Source: CAVURS01 sp963795385 (GTDB lineage Bacteria > Actinomycetota > Actinomycetes > Actinomycetales > CAVURS01). Taken from it: 64,000 nucleotides of DNA. A model generated the notes under the pieces. That model saw only the letters and a program-made list of their open reading frames with translations. It had not been told where the DNA came from and searched no databases. The stretch spans positions 930,001 through 994,000 of the forward strand of contig CAWCHK010000014.1 of assembly GCA_963795385.1 (NCBI GenBank), read 5' to 3'. Of this stretch, positions 54,088 through 63,629 are shown piece by piece. Numbering within the stretch: position 1 is the first letter of the stretch; each line of letters starts with the position of its first letter. The position numbers and the translations under genes are program-made.

Positions 54088-57000
54088 GAATTCGCCTTCG
54101 TGCCAAGTATCTGTTCGGTCAGTCGCGCCAATCCGTGCAGCGGCACGTCCAACCACGTTGGACGGTTCGCCGCTTCGTAGGCGATCTCGTAGGCTGCCTT
54201 CTCCACGAGGAATAGCTGCAGCAAATCCTGCTCAGCCGCTTCATGTTCGGGGACCAGGACATCACGATAACCTGCCAGGAAAGAGCGGGTTGCCTGTTCG
54301 ACGAAGGTTTGCAGGAATGTATCGCGGCTTGGATCAGCAACGTGGGCGTGGCTCGCCACGCTCTTCCTCTGGACCACGGCGGCTGCATAGTCGAACGAGC
54401 GAATCATGCCAGCGACATCACGCAATCGATGATTCTTCGCCCGCCGCTGTTCAATTGGCTTAGCCGGCTCGCCCTCAAAATCGATGATATAGACATCGCC
54501 GTTCGCCACCAGCACCTGGCCGAGATGCAGATCACCATGAATCCGCGTGAGCATCGAACCGACGCCGGACTGCGCGAGTGACCGAACTGCGGCGATAAGG
54601 CTATCACGGGCAGACAACAGACCCACCACAGCTTCCTCGGCACTTGCGTCCCACTGGGTCTGCTGAGCCAACGCATCGAACGCTGCTGTGAGTTGCCGCT
54701 CGGCCTGCGACCGCCACTCACCCGCTGTAGCGGCATCGGCCCTCGCCGGTGCAAACGCCGGATCATCCGAGGCACGCGCCAGGATCGCATGCATCTCGCC
54801 AAGGCGTCGCCCAAGCAGCGTAGCAATGGCATTGTAGTCTTCGTGCTGCTCACTCTCCTCTGGTGTACCTTCAGCAGTTGACGCCAGATCGGACAACCCG
54901 CGCAACAGGAGATCCAACATCCACGTCCAGGCATCGCCCTGGTTACGAATGAAGCCTTGCGCAATTGCCAGCGAGTGGCGGATGCCTTCTGTATCAAGCC
55001 TGACGATTTCGCCCAGCAGAGGTGCCGTGTTGGCGAAGCCCTGCTCTGTCAAATAACGGCCCATTTCGGCCTCGGGATGTGGTCCGGCAGTGACCCGGCG
55101 GAACAACTTCAACATGGCGACATCGCCAACGATCAGCGAGGAATTCGATTGCTCGGCCGACAGCCAGCTGATTTCGGCGTCAGGCGAAACGCTTATCTCG
55201 GCCATCCGCGACGTTGGCTCGAAGCGAATCTCGCCGTTGTTGGTTTTCACCTTGGCCGAATTTGCCAGGGCAGACATGACCGCCTGCGCAAGCTCAGGCA
55301 GCGCAAAACCATCCGTCAGCAGACCTACGCGGCCGCCACGACGTGCTCTTGCGAGCGCAAGCTGCGTCGGCAGCGGCCCAGTCGGACGATCGTCCCAGGC
55401 AATAGCCAAAGGCAGCAGCCAACGCGCCGTTCCACTTGCAGTCTCTGTCTCGATTTCAGCCAGCAGCATCTCGTTGTCGGATTGCGGCAACAGTTCAAGC
55501 GATGCAAGCCGCACAGCCTGCAACGTCTGGTCTTTCAGGGCAAACCAGCGGCGCTTCGCGAGATAGGCCGGCAGAATCTCGCGCTCAACAATATTACGAC
55601 CAGCAAGCAATCCATCGGCCAGCCGACCGCGCAGGACAATTGTCTGGTATTCTGGCATGGGTTCTGGTGCGGGCGTATGGGCTGTTGGCCAGCCCGCCTC
55701 CTCTTCTGCAAGCAGGAACCAGTAGAAACCAAATGGTGACAACGTGAGCAGGTAGGTAAGTTGGCCGATCGGCGGAAACACCGAGCCGCCATCGAGTTCG
55801 ATCGGAGCACGCCCGCTGAACTCCGATAGATCGAGCTCTACTGCCTGCGGCGTGCGCGCCAGATTGGCCACACACAAGATACTGCGACCCTCGTACTCGC
55901 GCAGATAAGCGAGCATCTTGCGGTTCTTCGGATACAGCAGACGGAAGCTGCCCCGTCCGAACGCCTGGTGCTGGCGGCGAACTGCAAGCGCTCGGCGCAT
56001 CCATTGCAGCAGGGAATGCTGATCGCCGCTCTGCGCTTCGACGTTCACCGCCTCGTAGCCGTAGAGCGCGTCCATGATCGGTGGCAGCACAAGCCGCGAA
56101 GGATCGGCGCGCGAGAAGCCACCGTTGCGATCGGGTGACCACTGCATTGGCGTGCGGACGCCGTCACGATCACCCAGGTGGATGTTGTCGCCCATGCCGA
56201 TTTCGTCGCCGTAGTAGATTACCGGCGTTCCGGGCATGGAGAACAGCAGGTGGTTCAATAGCTCGACGCGCCTGCGGTCATGTTCCAGCAATGGCAGAAG
56301 CCGGCGGCGAATGCCGAGATTGAGACGGGCGCGGCGGTCGGCGGCGTAAGTCTCCCACAGAAAGTCGCGCTCGCTGGTGGTGACCATTTCCAACGTCAGT
56401 TCATCGTGGTTGCGCAGAAAAATCGCCCACTGGCTGTTCGGCGGGATTTCCGGTGTCTGCCGCAGGATGTCGGTGATCGGGAACCGATCTTCGCGCGCAA
56501 TTGCCATGTACATGCGCGGCATCAGCGGGAAATGGAATGCCATGTGGCATTCATCATCGTCGCCGAAATAATCCTTGGCGTCTTCTGGCCATTGGTTGGC
56601 CTCTGCGAGCAGCATGCGGTCCGGATAATGCTCATCGAGTTCGCCACGGATTTGCTTCAGGACCGCATGCGTCTCCGGCAGGTTCTCGTTGTTGGTACCT
56701 TCGCGTTCCACCAGATACGGCACGGCGTCCAGCCGTAGCCCATCGACACCAAGCCCCACCCAGTAGCGCAGAACGGACAGCACCTCCTTCAGCACGCGCG
56801 GGTTATCGAAATTCAGATCAGGCTGATGCGGATAGAACCGGTGCCAGTAATAGGCACCAGCCACTTCGTCCCACGTCCAGTTGGACCGCTCGTGTCAATA
56901 AAGATGACCCGTGTGCCGGCGTATTTATGGTCATCGTTCGACCAAACATAGAAGTCGCGATACACCGAGCCAGGCTTGGCATGACGCGCCCGCTGGAACC

Positions 57001-57385
57001 ACGGATGCTGATCGGACGTGTGATTGACCACCAGTTCAGTGATCACCCGCATGCCTCGTGCATGCGCCGCGGCGATGAACCGCTTGGCATCGGCCAGCGT
57101 GCCGTAATCGGGGTGCACGCCGCGATAGTCGCTGATGTCGTAGCCATCATCCAGCCGTGGTGACGGATAGAACGGCAGCAGCCAAATCGTATTGACGCCA
57201 AGGTCGGCGATATAGTCCAGCTTGGAGATCAGGCCGGCAAAATCGCCAATGCCGTCGTTGTTCGCGTCAAAGAACGACTTGATGTGGAGTTGATAGATGA
57301 TCGCGTCCTTGTACCACAGATCGGTCTTCGGTCACGGGCGGTCGCACCAGGCGGGGACGAGCAAGGGCGCATCTCCATCACACAT
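54084..57385 (-). CDS. treS: Trehalose synthase - maltokinase fusion (TreS-Mak), frame-shifted
   Basis: About 1,100 residues in two parts. The TreS part (first ~560) has LWYKDAIIYQLHIKSFFDAN, VNTIWLLPFYPSPRLDDGYD, ITELVVNHTSDQHPWFQRAR, VDGLRLDAVPYLVEREGT (Asp), MLLAEANQWPED (Glu), FLRNHDELTLEM and GTPVIYYGDEIGMGDNIHLG. The C-terminal part from about residue 620 is a maltokinase: RGRLADGLLAGRNIVEREIL, AKRRWFALKDQTLQAV, LTRIHGDLHLGQVLV (catalytic loop) and YIIDFEGEPAKPI (metal loop). TreS turns trehalose into maltose; the kinase makes maltose 1-phosphate for GlgE. One shift lies near 56,880. The first ~20 residues are uncertain: the frame from ATG 57385 (MCDGDAPLLVP) meets a stop near 57,332, so a pair of small errors is likely there. 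ATG 57378 overlaps the glgE stop as an alternative. Confidence 0.93.
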
Positions 57386-60300
57386 CTCCTGGTGGTGCGA
57401 TCTGCCAGATGGCGAATGGCAGATCGCCGGGATCGAGGCGAATGCGCTGGTATTTGCCGGTCCACACGAAATTGTGCCCGCGCATCAGGTCCGTAGCGCG
57501 CAGCGCCGCGTCGTCCGGCAGTCCCCATTCCCACAGCGGGACCTCGATCAGCCGCCTCCTGCACATTGTGGGGATCGAGGCTGACCGCAACCAGCACCAT
57601 GTCGCGCGCGCCTGGTGCTCGCTTGCCATACAGCAGGATCTGGTCATTTAACGCCGGATAGAAGCTCACTCCAAGATGGCTCTGCAACGCGGGATGCTGC
57701 CCTGCGGATGCGGTTGAGCATGGTGATTTCTGCGACGATATTGCCGGGCGCCGCGAAATCACGCACCCGGATCTCATACTTCTCCGAATTGAGATATTCC
57801 TCGCGTCCAGGCAGCGGTGCTGGCCTCACAGATCTCGAAGCCCGAATACATCCCCCACAGGCCGGACAGCGTGCACGCCAGCGCCGCGCGGATCAGGAAG
57901 CCGGCACGTCCCGATGTCTGCAGAAATGGCGGATTGATATCCGGCGTATTGACGAAGAAGTTCGGCCGGAAGAAATCGCGCACCGGCGCCGCATTCAATT
58001 CGGTCAGGTACTCGATGATTTCCTGCTTTTGTGTTGCGCCAGGTGAAGTAGGTGTAGGACTGGGTGAAGCCGATCTTCGCCAGCCGGTACATCAGCTTCG
58101 GCCGCGTGAAGGCCTCGGCAAGGAACAGCACATCGGGATGCCGCCCGCGGATATCGGCGATCATCCACTGCCAAAACGGCAGCGGCTTGGTGTGCGGGTT
58201 GTCCACGCGAAAGATGCGAACACCCTGATCCACCCAGAACTGAATCGACGTCGCGCAACGCCAACCATAGCGCGGGCATTGCGGCTTCGCGCGTAGAAAG
58301 TCGGGATTGACGATGTCCTCGTATTTCTTCGGTGGATTCTCGGCGTAGCGCATGGAGCCGTCGGGCCGCCAGCGGAACCAATCCGTGATGGTCGCGCAGC
58401 CAGGGATGGTCGGGCGAGCACTGGATGGCGAAGTCGAGTGCGATCTCCAGGCCGTTGTTCTTTGCAGCACGCATCAGAGCGACGGAAATCCTCCAAATGT
58501 GCCGAGTAGTGGATGGATCGCATCGTGTCCGCCATCGGCGACCGCCGATCGCGTATGGGCTGCCGACATCGCCTGGTTCGGCCCGCAATGCATTGTTGCG
58601 ACCTTTGCGATTGGTCGTGCCGATTGGATGGATCGGCGGGAAATACAGCACGTCGAAACCCATCGCCCGGATTCGCCGGAAGACGCTGGATGACGTCGCC
58701 AAACGTGCCATGCCGCGCCGGATCGTCGGTCAGCGGAGCGTGGGAACATCTCATACCAGCTGGCGAAGGCAGCCTGCGGCCGATCGACATCGATCTGACC
58801 TGCCGGCTTATGCCGGGCCAAGAATGGTCGATCATCGGCGACATGCATTGCCTCCGCTGTCTCGGCAGCAAGCAACAGGGCTATCTGGTCGGGAGCGTCC
58901 AACGTCGGCAAACGCCGTGCCATGCCCGACAGCGCGGTCCGTTCTGGGTCCTGCACATGTTCTGCAGCTGCCTGGAGGAGGCGACGGCCTTCCTCGATCT
59001 CCAGCGTGACAGTCTGGCCAGCCATATGCTTGGCCGAGAGATCGTGGCGGAAGGTGGCCCACTGATCCCACCATGCCTCGACGGTGAACCGATGGCGGCC
59101 AATCCGCGCAGGGGTGAAGCTGGCTTCCCAGCGATCGTTCACCACCGGGTGCATTGCGATACGATGCCAACCCGCTTCGTCCGCCGCGCGCCACAGCAAT
59201 TCCGCGGCGAGCACATCGTGGCCGTCTGTGAAAATATCAGCGCTGACCGTAACGCTCTCGCCCACCAGTCGTTTCACCGCAAACGCCCCGTCAGGGTACC
59301 TGTGGGCTCGACGGCTTCAACGGCAATTCGCGTTGCGCCAGCGCTGGCCGGATCAAGATCGTTCGCACCGCGATGAGTGATCGGTGTGGTCGGTGAATAA
59401 GCGAGAACCCGTACCTCACCGGGATCCATCGGTGCGGTCAGAGCATCCGGCGCGTCGATCGGCTCCACCACCGCCAAAGGGGCTCCCGCCTGCGGCGGCA
59501 ATGGTGATAGCGATAGATCAACCGGCGCGGCGCGAACTACATCGGGATTGGCCAGTATGAGCATGGCCCGTGCTGCTTCCCGCATGCCGGGCGTGTCGGC
59601 TCGGAGGAGAGCGGTCGCTGGGTCCCGCGGGCTGGTCAGCTGCCGAAGTTCGCCATCCACATCGTGCGCGGCAATCCGGTCCACCAGAGCATTGGCTTCG
59701 GCAATGTCGGCTGTCAGATCGCACGGTGCCTCTGCCTGCGCGCGCTCGAAATCTTCCGGACCACCGAGGGCGGCGTCGAAGCTCCTCCGTGTCGCGAACT
59801 CGAAACCCATCGGCACGAAGATGCCGCTCGCCGATGCCGCAGCCAGGTGTAGTGCAAACCGATAGGACGCCGGGACGTCACTCCCGGGTGACAGCCGTGT
59901 CGCACGCCGCTCGAAGAACGACGGCTCCGTCGATGCGATGACGGGGGCGATCCGTCGGAGGGTTTCCACTTCCTCCACCAGCCAGCTTGCACGCCCATCC
60001 CACCATGCGTGCGACGAGCATACATGATCGAAGCCGGCGCCCTCCAGACGCGGCAACGCGGAACGCTCCACGCCCGGGGTCCAGGCCAGAAACCCACATT
60101 GTTCCGCTTCGCCGCGCAGCGTGGCGATTACCCGCCGCCACACAGCCTGTGGCACAAGCTGCGGTTGCAGGCAGCGAAATCCATCAACACCACGGCTTAC
60201 CCACCGACCGAGGTGATCCAGCCACCAGGCAGCCAACCCTTCGGCAACCTCGGTGCGATCGAGCCGAGCGTAGGCAACGTCCAGGCGGTACGGTGGGCGC

Positions 60301-60659
60301 TGCGGGTTGGGCAGTCCACCACATCCGCCCGGGGCAAACCACGCATTTTCGCGCTGGTGGATGGCAGAATCGATCGCCACGCTATCCAGTACAAGGTCCA
60401 GCCACAGCCGTAACCCGTGCCGCGCGGCGTCCGTTGCCATCCGGGCAATGCCATCATCGGCCAACCCTGGCCACTGCAACGCAGGGTGCAGTATTGAGTG
60501 ATCTGCGGTGACGAAGATGTCCCCGTTGGCACCGGGTGTAAATGGGGGCGCGACGCAGACAATATCGAACCCCATGGCGCGGCAGCGCGCGAAATGACGC
60601 GGCCACTCCGACAATGGTCCAGCGACCAGTGGGTGCAGGTGGTAGATCTTTGGTGCCAT
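57378..60659 (-). CDS. glgE: GlgE maltosyltransferase with extra N-terminal degenerate GH13 domain, frame-shifted
   Basis: About 1,094 residues if one missing G near 59,290 is restored. Residues 1-410 form a GH13-like domain (MGFDIVCVAPPFTPGANGD, HGLRLWLDLVLDSVAID, VSRGVDGFRCLQPQLVPQ). The positions that carry Asp, Glu and Asp in GlgE are changed here: FRCLQP for FRVDNP, FLAWTP for FLAEAF, ASTEPS for NTPDIN. From about 440 the true GlgE begins: RIAVEAVEPTGTLTG joined to AFAVKRLVGESVTVSADIF. Then come MGFDVLYFPPIHPIGTTNRK, FRVDNPHTKPLPFW (Asp), VLFLAEAFTRPKLM (Glu) and NTPDINPPFLQTSG. GlgE extends alpha-1,4-glucan from maltose 1-phosphate. At least eight further shifts occur between 57.5 and 58.8 kb. 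It is the first gene of the operon. Confidence 0.88.
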
Positions 60660-61015
60660 TCCTCGCGTGCTTCCGTTGGCTCAGGCGGCAGGCGGTTGCA
60701 TGGGTCGAACGCGTTGGAATGCGGGTGGTGCACCCAGTTTGCGGCAGCCCTGACGGATCTGCTGTAACGATTGTCGCGGCGATCGTTCACTTAGCCGGGA
60801 GCCGCGTGTTAACTCAATTGTCTGTGATCGCAGGGTGTTCTCCATCATCCTGGTGGTAGCGCGGTGTCGGGGCAGCGGTTGCATGGCCACGGGATGAGCC
60901 GGCACAGTCTCATTCCGACCACGACTGTCGTTGGGGATGATGAAGAATGCCTTGAATTGCTGCGGCTTCAATAGGCCGCCTATCGTGAGGCGCAGGTGAT
61001 GACAGGGGATTGAGC
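60660..61015. other. Gene-free divergent promoter region
   Basis: 356 bases between glgE (minus) and the family-5 binding-protein gene (plus). I see no convincing open frame, RNA gene, repeat or named operator. It must hold the promoters of both transcription units, but no -35/-10 pair stands out. Confidence 0.5.
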
Positions 61016-62608
61016 TTGAAGCGCAGAACAATGCTGGCCGCCGTCTCGGCAGGCGCAGCAGCCATGATCGCCGGCCCTCTGTGCCGGCCAGCAATTGCCC
61101 AAAATACGGCGGCTCGTACAATTCGCTTCGTCCCTCAGGCCAATCTGAGCAGCCCCGACCCAATCTGGACCACGGCCAACGTCACGCGCAACCACGCGTA
61201 CATGGTCTGGGATACATTATATGGATTGGACATCGCGCTGCAGCCGCATCCGCAGATGTGTGCTGGCCATGAGGCGTCCGACGATGGGCTGACCTGGCGC
61301 TTCACCCTGCGAGACGGGCTGACGTTCCATGACGGGGAACCGGTTCGCGGAAGCGACTGCATCGCCTCCATTGCCCGATGGAGCAAGCGGGATACATTCG
61401 GCCAGTTGCTCGCCGCGCGGCTGGGCGACATGACGGTCCTGGATGACAGGCGCTTCCAGATCCGGCTGAGCCGGCCATTCCCGCTGCTGCTGCAATCGAT
61501 CGCGGGCAACAACTGCTTCATCATGCCGGAACGGGTCGCCCGGACGGACCCTTTCAAGCAACTGGACGAAATTACCGGCAGCGGACCGTTTCGCTTTGTG
61601 CGCGATGAATGGGTTTCCGGCTCGCTTGCCGTTTACATGCGTTTCGATCGCTATCAGCCGAGGCCCGAGGCGGCGGACTTCAGCGCCGGTGGCAAGATTG
61701 CGCACGTGGAGCGCGTTGAATGGCGTGTCATGCCTGATCCTGCCACTGCCGGCGCCGCGTTGCAGGCTGGCGAAGTGGACTGGATCGAGCAACCGCTTAT
61801 CGACCTACTGCCCCTGCTGCGTCGCAATGAAAACATTCACGTGGCAACCCAGGATCCGTTCGGCGTCATCGGCGTGGTCGTTTTCAACCATTTGCAGCCG
61901 CCGTTCGACAATGTGAAGCTCCGCCGTGCCTTGTTACCAGCGATCGATCAGTCGGAATACGTAGCGGCGGTGATGGGCAATGAGAGCGCCAATGCCAAGA
62001 CCGGTGTGGGCGTGTTCACTGCCGGCTCGCCGCTGGCGAACACCGCAGGCCTGGACGTGCTGACCGGTCCGCGGGATATCACTCTGGCGCGCAAGCTGGT
62101 CGCCGAGTCAGGCTATCGCGGCGAGCCTGCCGTACTGCTGTCACCATCGGACTATGCCTCTTTGCAGGCGGTCGCGCAGGTCACCCGCGATGTCTACCAG
62201 CGGGTCGGCCTGAACGTTGAATATGCCAGTTCGGATTGGGGCACGGTGATCTCACGGCGTGCCAGCAAGGAGCCAGTGGCCAAGGGCGGCTGGAGCACGT
62301 TCGTCACGACGGCTGATGGATTGGGTCTGGCCAATCCCATCGGCAATAACATGATCCGCGGCGCCGGCGCGAATGGCTGGTTCGGCTGGCCGACAAGTCC
62401 ACGCCTGGCGGCGTTGCGCGAGGCATGGTTGGACGCGACTGACGTAGCAACGCAGCTGCGCATCGCGGAAGACATTCAGCGCGTGGAGTGGGACGAGGTG
62501 CCGTATATCCCCGTCGGCCAATGGTCCCTGCCGACTGCCTACCGAACACGCCTGTCAGGGATCTTGCGCAGTCCCTATCCAACGTTCTGGAACGTTGCCA
62601 AGAGTTAG
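61016..62608 (+). CDS. Family 5 (peptide/nickel-type) ABC transporter substrate-binding protein
   Basis: About 530 residues, intact. The N-terminus KRRTMLAAVSAGAAAMIAGP is a Tat-like export signal ending near PAIAQ. The mature part has the DppA/OppA pattern: IRFVPQANLSSPDPIWTTAN, LTWRFTLRDGLTFHDGEPV, GSDCIASIARWSKRD, FQIRLSRPFPLLLQSI, GSGPFRFVRDEWVSGS, VEWRVMPDPATAGAALQAGE and NHLQPPFDNVKLRRAL. I chose TTG 61016 because AGGGGA lies 7 bases upstream; TTG 61010 and ATG 61031 are alternatives. Ligand unknown: the family binds peptides, nickel, opines or sugars. No permease genes follow; the next gene is a carboxymuconolactone decarboxylase homologue 21 bases downstream. Confidence 0.9.
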   Translation: MKRRTMLAAVSAGAAAMIAGPLCRPAIAQNTAARTIRFVPQANLSSPDPIWTTANVTRNHAYMVWDTLYGLDIALQPHPQMCAGHEASDDGLTWRFTLRDGLTFHDGEPVRGSDCIASIARWSKRDTFGQLLAARLGDMTVLDDRRFQIRLSRPFPLLLQSIAGNNCFIMPERVARTDPFKQLDEITGSGPFRFVRDEWVSGSLAVYMRFDRYQPRPEAADFSAGGKIAHVERVEWRVMPDPATAGAALQAGEVDWIEQPLIDLLPLLRRNENIHVATQDPFGVIGVVVFNHLQPPFDNVKLRRALLPAIDQSEYVAAVMGNESANAKTGVGVFTAGSPLANTAGLDVLTGPRDITLARKLVAESGYRGEPAVLLSPSDYASLQAVAQVTRDVYQRVGLNVEYASSDWGTVISRRASKEPVAKGGWSTFVTTADGLGLANPIGNNMIRGAGANGWFGWPTSPRLAALREAWLDATDVATQLRIAEDIQRVEWDEVPYIPVGQWSLPTAYRTRLSGILRSPYPTFWNVAKS

Positions 62609-62629
62609 GCACGAGGAAAGGCCAACACG

Positions 62630-63181
62630 ATGAGCCGCCTGCCCCCATTGCAAGTGCACGAGATGACCGGCGAGCAGCGTCGCGTCTATGATGAATTGAT
62701 GACTGCCTATGATGGGAAGGTGGCCATCACGCATCTGACATGGCTGCGCAGTCCGGCATTGGCGAGCCAGATCGCGAAGTTCGGCCCGTATATCCGGCAC
62801 CAGTGTCTCGATTACCGTAAGCGGGAGATGGCGATCCTGATTGCCGGGCGCGCATGCCACTCACCGGTAGAGTGGTATCTGCATCTGCCGTTCGCCAGGG
62901 AAGCTGGCATCGAGGAGGATATCATCACGGCCCTCGCCGAGCAGCGACGCCCCAATTTCATCCGACCGGAGGACACTGCGCTATATGATTTTGCCAGCGA
63001 GCTACTGCGCGAAGGTCATGCTGTCAGTGACGCAACCTACCAGGCAGCGATGCAGCAGCTTGGCGCAGCTCAGGTCGTGGAGTTGGTGGCGATCACCGGC
63101 TACTACGTGATGATGGCGATGCTGATCGGCGCCTTCCGGTTCGAATTGCCGGAAGGAGTGACACCGGCGTTCATAGACTGA
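62630..63181 (+). CDS. Carboxymuconolactone decarboxylase family protein
   Basis: A 183-residue helical protein, intact. Readable family blocks: LRSPALASQIAKFGPYIRHQ, YRKREMAILIAGRACHSPVE, WYLHLPFAREAGIEEDII and AAQVVELVAITGYYVMMAML. The H-x-P-x-E-W-x-x-H arrangement (ACHSPVEWYLH) replaces the CxxC of peroxidase-type relatives. GAGGAAAGG lies about 8 bases before the ATG. Its closeness to the binding protein suggests shared transcription and a role in handling an imported compound. It differs strongly from the shorter paralogue at 3.4-3.7 kb. Confidence 0.88.
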   Translation: MSRLPPLQVHEMTGEQRRVYDELMTAYDGKVAITHLTWLRSPALASQIAKFGPYIRHQCLDYRKREMAILIAGRACHSPVEWYLHLPFAREAGIEEDIITALAEQRRPNFIRPEDTALYDFASELLREGHAVSDATYQAAMQQLGAAQVVELVAITGYYVMMAMLIGAFRFELPEGVTPAFID

Positions 63182-63244
63182 GATCTGATCGCATGGTCGC
63201 ATCGGTGCTGCCGACGGGAGCCGCTGTTAGGGGGAGGATTCGCC

Positions 63245-63604
63245 AACCGCGGCGCGCGGCCGCCAGCGCCTCGGTGAGACTTGTGCTGGCCAGTGGGCGA
63301 CTGCAGGGGCGAGCGAAAACCCATCGCGGTTGATGACAAGGATCGCCGATCACGTGATTGCCGCCACCGGCTATCGCGTGGATCTGCGGCGCCTGAAATC
63401 CTCGATTTTGAGATCCTGAGCGAGATCCGGATGATCGAGAATACGCAGGTCCCGTCCACGCGTTTCGAGACCTCCGTGTCAGGTCTGTTCTTCGTCGAAC
63501 CAGTCGCCGCGAACTGCTTTGGTCCGCTGATGCGTTTTGCCTGTGGCAATCGCTTCGTCGCACGCCGGCTTGCGCCGTTTATCGCGAGTCGAACTGCGCA
63601 ATAG
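63245..63604 (+). pseudogene. C-terminal remnant of a flavin-dependent oxidoreductase
   Basis: About 120 codons of sequence in three frames. One frame has ASVRLVLASGRL, the next ADHVIAATGYRVDLRRLK, and a third ILDFEILSEIRMIENTQVPS, then GLFFVEPVAANCFGPLMRFA and CGNRFVARRLAPFI. The ATGYRVD and FGPLMRF segments are typical of the ending of FAD/NAD(P)-dependent monooxygenase-like proteins. The N-terminal FAD-binding half is absent: the intact CMD gene ends at 63,181, only about 60 bases upstream, leaving no room for it. So this is a headless remnant, not only a gene with read errors. Confidence 0.65.
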
Positions 63605-63629
63605 AGCCACAGCTTACCGGGACCGGTGG

